Shown piece after piece: positions 15,660 through 18,992 of a DNA stretch of 18,992 nucleotides. The stretch covers positions 1 through 18,992 of the forward strand of contig BNUY01000045.1 of assembly GCA_025997715.1 (NCBI GenBank), written 5' to 3'. Position 1 is the stretch's first letter; the number at the start of each line of letters is the position of its first letter. The stretch comes from Spirochaetia bacterium. GTDB lineage: Bacteria; Spirochaetota; Spirochaetia; Treponematales; Breznakiellaceae. A model generated the notes under the pieces. It was not told the origin of the DNA, did not search any database, and saw only the letters and a program-made list of their open reading frames with translations. Position numbers and translations under genes: made by a program.

Positions 15660-16390
15660 TACGTGATTTTAAGATAGAATTTCTTTATTTTAAGCGGCAT
15701 GGGGAGTATTCATGCAAAAATCAAACAGAAGCAAATGAAAAAGTTTATTCGAATGAAGAAGTTATGACCTATTATATGTACGCCTTATTAATATCACAAG
15801 TATTGTGGAAACATCATTTTGATATTTTTATCTATTTAAAGAGAAAATTACCGCATTTTATCAAGACAGAGAAAAACGTAAAAGTATTAGATGTTGGGCC
15901 TGGACATGGGTTTTATTCATATATAATAAAAAACGAGTATCCCGCCTATGATTGCTTGGATATTATTGATATCAGCCGGAATAGTCTTGACATGACGGAA
16001 AAGATGCTTGGGGAAGAAAGGCGTATTCATTATATAAATATGGATATTTTTTATTTCAATTCTGAGAGCAAGTATGACTTAATTATCCTGGGAGAAGTTC
16101 TGGAACATTTAGATAATCCACGGTTGATTTTGTTAAAATTATCAGAGTTACTTAATGACGATGGTGTTTTATGGATTACCGCACCGGTAAATTCTCCAGC
16201 GATAGATCATGTCTATTTATTTAAATCGAGAAAGGAAATTATTGATCTCATTGAAGAATCAAATTTACAGGTGATTGAATCAATCTCATTCTCTTCGGAA
16301 GGGAGGATGGATGAGGAGACTTCAAATAAAAACAAGATCACTACCGTATCAGCTTTATTTTGCAAAAAGAGCCATGAAGTTAGTAATTAA
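15656..16390 (+). CDS. Class I SAM-dependent methyltransferase
   Basis: A 244-residue enzyme with a complete Rossmann-like SAM domain. An N-terminal helical extension (about 1-70) precedes motif I VLDVGPGHGFYS at 78-88, the acidic end of strand 2 near DIIDIS, the MDIFYF segment at 129-134, the GEVLEHLDNP post-II motif at about 146-155, and LLNDDGVLWITAPVN. It is of the Methyltransf_23 type also represented by the fragment at 235-690, though the two are not close copies. Likely targets are a hydroxyl of the ACP-bound three-carbon unit or of the finished sugar. The FkbH-ACP-methyltransferase order recalls methoxymalonyl-ACP pathways, but the oxidases FkbI and FkbK are absent. Start overlaps the upstream stop by four bases. 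Confidence 0.9.
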   Translation: MIRDFKIEFLYFKRHGEYSCKNQTEANEKVYSNEEVMTYYMYALLISQVLWKHHFDIFIYLKRKLPHFIKTEKNVKVLDVGPGHGFYSYIIKNEYPAYDCLDIIDISRNSLDMTEKMLGEERRIHYINMDIFYFNSESKYDLIILGEVLEHLDNPRLILLKLSELLNDDGVLWITAPVNSPAIDHVYLFKSRKEIIDLIEESNLQVIESISFSSEGRMDEETSNKNKITTVSALFCKKSHEVSN

Positions 16391-17405
16391 AAAAATCATA
16401 AATAGAGAAATATGCCATTACGCAAATGATACTTTGCTGATTACCAGTAAGGCAAATTGTATTTTTGTTGATGGTCAAAATTATCAATACATAATCACTA
16501 TTCCAATAAATAAGTTATGGAAAAAAATTGCCGTACATTTTCGCATTTTTAGACGGGTTTTCCGTTTAGATAAAATGAATGTGATACCTGTTGAGAATGG
16601 TTTTTGTATTATTTATCAAGGGGTGGTATGGCATTACGATACAAATAATAAAAAACTATTGAAGATACTTCGCCTTGAAAATTGCCGCAATCTTTTACAC
16701 CAATCTGTAACGGTACTGGATTCCGGGAAAACGATTTATTTTGGTGAATACGGTGCAAATAAGCAACGAGCCGAAGTCCCTGTATGGCGGAGTTTAGACG
16801 GCGGGAAAAGCTGGCATAAAGTATTTGTTTTTCCAGCAGGAAAAATTAAGCATATTCATGGCTGTTATTATGATCCTGTTGAGGATAAAATTTGGACGCT
16901 TACCGGCGATTTTGCAGGCGAGTGTTATTTGTTATGCAGTGATCGTGATTTCCATGATGTAGAATGGGTAGGGAATGGTCAACAGGAATCAAGAGCGGTG
17001 AATGCCTTTTTTGAATATGATTCTATTCATTGGATAATGGATTCACAATTACAGGATTCGTATCATATTCTGTTGGACAGATCCACAAGAAAGCTAGAAC
17101 AAAAAAGTATGTTTCCTGGTCCCGCATGGTATTCAAAGAAATTATCTGATGGTTATTATTTAGTTACAACAGCAGTTGAAATTGGCGTTGGCGTGCATGA
17201 TGAGTATGCACATATACTGTTGTCAAAAGATCTTAATACATGGGAAGATATATTTCAATTTCGTCATGATCATTTGCCTAAACGGTATTTCAAATGGGGT
17301 GTACTTGCGTTTGCTGATGGTGAGCAGTCTTCCCAGGAGTTCTATATATTTGGTGAGGCCCTAAAAGGGCTAGACGGAAAAATAGCTATTTGTCAGCTGA
17401 ATTGA
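16374..17405 (+). CDS. BNR/sialidase-like beta-propeller protein
   Basis: The frame extends upstream to 16275, but ATG 16374 is the plausible start, overlapping the methyltransferase end by 17 bases and giving 343 residues. It contains an Asp-box (S-x-D-x-G-x-x-W) as SLDGGKSW at 140-147, then a second degenerate one near SKDLNTWEDI, and many short beta strands with conserved aromatics, matching the WD40/YVTN/BNR-repeat or exo-sialidase-like superfamily. HIHGCYYDPVEDKIWTLTGD near 160-179 is typical of uncharacterised members in glycan loci. No signal peptide is visible, so location is probably cytoplasmic or needs another export route. Catalytic activity cannot be claimed. The name records fold resemblance only. 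Confidence 0.75.
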   Translation: MKLVIKKIINREICHYANDTLLITSKANCIFVDGQNYQYIITIPINKLWKKIAVHFRIFRRVFRLDKMNVIPVENGFCIIYQGVVWHYDTNNKKLLKILRLENCRNLLHQSVTVLDSGKTIYFGEYGANKQRAEVPVWRSLDGGKSWHKVFVFPAGKIKHIHGCYYDPVEDKIWTLTGDFAGECYLLCSDRDFHDVEWVGNGQQESRAVNAFFEYDSIHWIMDSQLQDSYHILLDRSTRKLEQKSMFPGPAWYSKKLSDGYYLVTTAVEIGVGVHDEYAHILLSKDLNTWEDIFQFRHDHLPKRYFKWGVLAFADGEQSSQEFYIFGEALKGLDGKIAICQLN

Positions 17406-17483
17406 CCGGATTACGCAGTCAGGCTTGTATGCCACATTGGTTAACATGGATTGATATTTAGAGGAAATCCCGGATTTTAGCGC

Positions 17484-17512
17484 TTGCATATAAGCAATAG
17501 GTATGCTATACT
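17484..17512 (+). promoter_or_regulatory. Candidate sigma70-type promoter with extended -10
   Basis: TTGCAT at 17484-17489 and TATACT at 17507-17512 are separated by 17 bases, the optimal spacing. TGC directly before the -10 box gives an extended -10 element. It lies in the 185-base gap between the beta-propeller gene and the heparinase gene, with the expected transcription start about 70 bases ahead of the ATG. No operator-like repeat was seen between it and the gene. This is pattern matching against the consensus; the AT-rich setting raises the chance of a false match. Confidence 0.5.
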
Positions 17513-17590
17513 TGAAACATGATAAACCTGCAAGATGAAAGATATATAAACACAAAAAAGCTGATTTTACCTATATTGAAAGTTTAATCA

Positions 17591-18992
17591 ATGAAATTAC
17601 CTCAATTATGGCAAGTTATCCGGAATATGGGTTTACGATATTTTATATTCCGTTTAACCTATGAATTAAGACGAAAGACAGGTTTACTAAAGAAACAGTA
17701 TCCGGTTTCATATAAAATCCGTAATTATATATCATTATCAGAGTGGAAAAATGCTGATAAACATTTTCTTTTTCAATCAAGAGAAACTTTATTTTTTAAT
17801 AAACAAAAAAGCGAATTATTAAGACAGGATTTTAATCGAATCGTAAAAGGAGATATTTGTTATTTTTCATCATCATGGTATCATTGTAGTAACTGGATAA
17901 CTAATCCTGATACGCTTTATAAATATGATATTACAAAACATTGGACAAAAATTGAAGATATAGACAAAACTGCCGGTGATATAAAATATGTCTGGGAAAA
18001 GTCTCGGTTTTCCTTTTTGTATACAATTATCCGGCATGATTATCATTTTGATGAGGATCATGCACAATTGGCATTTGACCTAATTTTAGACTGGATAGAT
18101 AAAAACAAACTTAATTGCGGGCCTAATTATAAATGCAGCCAGGAAATTTCCCTGCGGGTACTTAATTGGATTTTTACGCTCAATTACTATAAGTATTCGA
18201 ATGTCTTAACGGAAAGTATTTTTCAAAAAATAGTAAATAGCATCTATTGGCAGATACGGCATGTTTATGCCAATATCAATTTTTCCCGGATATCAGTACG
18301 CAATAATCACGCAATTACTGAAACGCTTACTCTATATATTATTGGTTTATTATTTCCGTTCTTTCCGGATTCACATAAGTGGAAGGAAAAGGGAAAGTTT
18401 TGGTTTGAGCAAGAGATAGCGTATCAAATAGCAGAAGATGGGACCTATTTGCAATTCAGCATGAATTACCACCGTGTAGTTGTACAGCTTTTAACGTGGG
18501 CGATTGCATTAGCGGAAAAGAATAATGAAAAATTTGATGATGTAGTTTATCAACGTGCATACCAATCGGTAAACTTTTTATATCAATGTCAGGAAGAATC
18601 AACCGGCAATTTGCCAAATTATGGATCGAATGACGGCGCTCTTTTTTTTAATTTGAATGATGCTGATTATCGGGATTACCGGCCGCAATTAGACGCGCTT
18701 CATTATCTTTTAACCGGGAAGATGCTTTATCACGAAAATTATGAAGACCGGTATTGGTATTGCGGTGATTATGAAATAAGGCATCCTGGATTTTTGCCAT
18801 TGCATAAGCAATACGGTATTATTCTTTTTAATCAAGGCGGATATTATTTGATTAGGGATCGGGATACATTTACCTTTATACGGTGCGGAAAATATAAAGA
18901 CCGACCTGCACATGCTGATAACTTGCATGTAGATATTTGGTATAAAGGGGAAAATGTTTTACTTGATGGGGGTACGTACAAATATAATACAG
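17591..18992 (+). CDS. Heparinase II/III family protein (partial, runs off window)
   Basis: The frame is open from ATG 17591 to the last base, giving 467 codons with no stop. The N-terminal part (about 1-370) is the helical toroid of heparinase II/III-like proteins, with NNHAITETL at 238-246, an EDGTYLQFSMNYHR segment and NYGSNDGAL after it. The beta-sandwich C-terminal domain begins near residue 400, with RPAHADNLHVD (H441, D443) and LLDGGTYKYN. In characterised members the toroid and sandwich enclose the polysaccharide-lyase active site. There is no signal peptide at the N-terminus (KLPQLWQVIRN). Proteins of this type are common in O-antigen and capsule loci, where their role is usually unproven. 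The missing C-terminus leaves catalytic completeness unknown. Confidence 0.9.
   Translation, partial: MKLPQLWQVIRNMGLRYFIFRLTYELRRKTGLLKKQYPVSYKIRNYISLSEWKNADKHFLFQSRETLFFNKQKSELLRQDFNRIVKGDICYFSSSWYHCSNWITNPDTLYKYDITKHWTKIEDIDKTAGDIKYVWEKSRFSFLYTIIRHDYHFDEDHAQLAFDLILDWIDKNKLNCGPNYKCSQEISLRVLNWIFTLNYYKYSNVLTESIFQKIVNSIYWQIRHVYANINFSRISVRNNHAITETLTLYIIGLLFPFFPDSHKWKEKGKFWFEQEIAYQIAEDGTYLQFSMNYHRVVVQLLTWAIALAEKNNEKFDDVVYQRAYQSVNFLYQCQEESTGNLPNYGSNDGALFFNLNDADYRDYRPQLDALHYLLTGKMLYHENYEDRYWYCGDYEIRHPGFLPLHKQYGIILFNQGGYYLIRDRDTFTFIRCGKYKDRPAHADNLHVDIWYKGENVLLDGGTYKYNT

Noticed and set aside
16275..16373. Upstream extension of the beta-propeller protein
   Set aside because: It would overlap the methyltransferase by more than 100 bases with basic, unlikely residues; ATG 16374 is better placed.
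17358..17372. Hairpin GCCCT-AAA-AGGGC near the end of the beta-propeller gene
   Set aside because: It lies inside coding sequence with a short stem and no T-run, so it is not a supportable terminator.
17519..17587. 22-codon frame in the gap before the heparinase gene
   Set aside because: Too short, with no ribosome binding site; it coincides with the predicted leader region.
1..18992. CRISPR arrays, tRNA or rRNA genes, insertion sequences, riboswitches
   Set aside because: No regularly spaced repeats, RNA gene signatures, transposase motifs or conserved aptamer patterns were recognised by reading; a covariance-model scan was not possible.

Overview
The window reads as a surface-polysaccharide (O-antigen or capsule type) biosynthesis locus from a Gram-negative bacterium. 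All genes are on the + strand. The organism cannot be named with certainty. The three small genes at 712-1657 are about 50% GC by a hand count of one 60-base line and look like the native background. Their protein style reminds me of hypothetical families in insect-gut treponemes, so a spirochaete is a tentative guess. The sugar genes are more AT-rich, as is usual for exchanged polysaccharide loci.

Layout: (1) Bases 1 to about 234 do not look genomic. Positions 41-106 align without gaps to an Illumina P7 adapter, an 8-base index and the Read 2 primer, with scattered errors, so the window begins at a low-quality contig edge. (2) 235-690 is the C-terminal half of a SAM methyltransferase cut off by that edge. 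(3) 712-1657 holds three small uncharacterised genes. (4) 1790-7628 holds nucleotide-sugar genes: a QdtB/FdtB-like aminotransferase, a GT-B glycosyltransferase, CDP-glucose 4,6-dehydratase (rfbG), an RmlC-like epimerase, glucose-1-phosphate cytidylyltransferase (rfbF) and a second DegT-type aminotransferase. (5) 7630-12107 holds a GT2 glycosyltransferase, a Wzy-like polymerase and two GT4-like glycosyltransferases; from the polymerase onward this block is very AT-rich. (6) 12278-16390 is a tightly packed acylation cassette: an AAC(3)-type N-acyltransferase, a methylmalonyl-CoA-epimerase-like VOC protein, an FkbH-type HAD protein, an acyl carrier protein, an unknown 65-residue protein and a SAM methyltransferase. 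(7) 16374-18992 holds a BNR/sialidase-like beta-propeller protein and, behind its own candidate promoter, a heparinase II/III family protein that runs off the end.

Proposed logic: RfbF and RfbG make CDP-4-keto-6-deoxyglucose. The RmlC-like protein and one or both aminotransferases turn it into an amino-deoxy sugar. FkbH loads a three-carbon glycerate-type unit onto the ACP. The VOC protein could invert its alpha carbon, the methyltransferase could methylate it, and the AAC(3)-like enzyme could transfer it to the sugar amine. Glycosyltransferases and Wzy then build the polymer. The enzyme families are well supported; the order of the acylation steps is inference. No Wzx flippase, Wzz, E1/E3 3-deoxygenation pair or 3,4-ketoisomerase is visible in the window.
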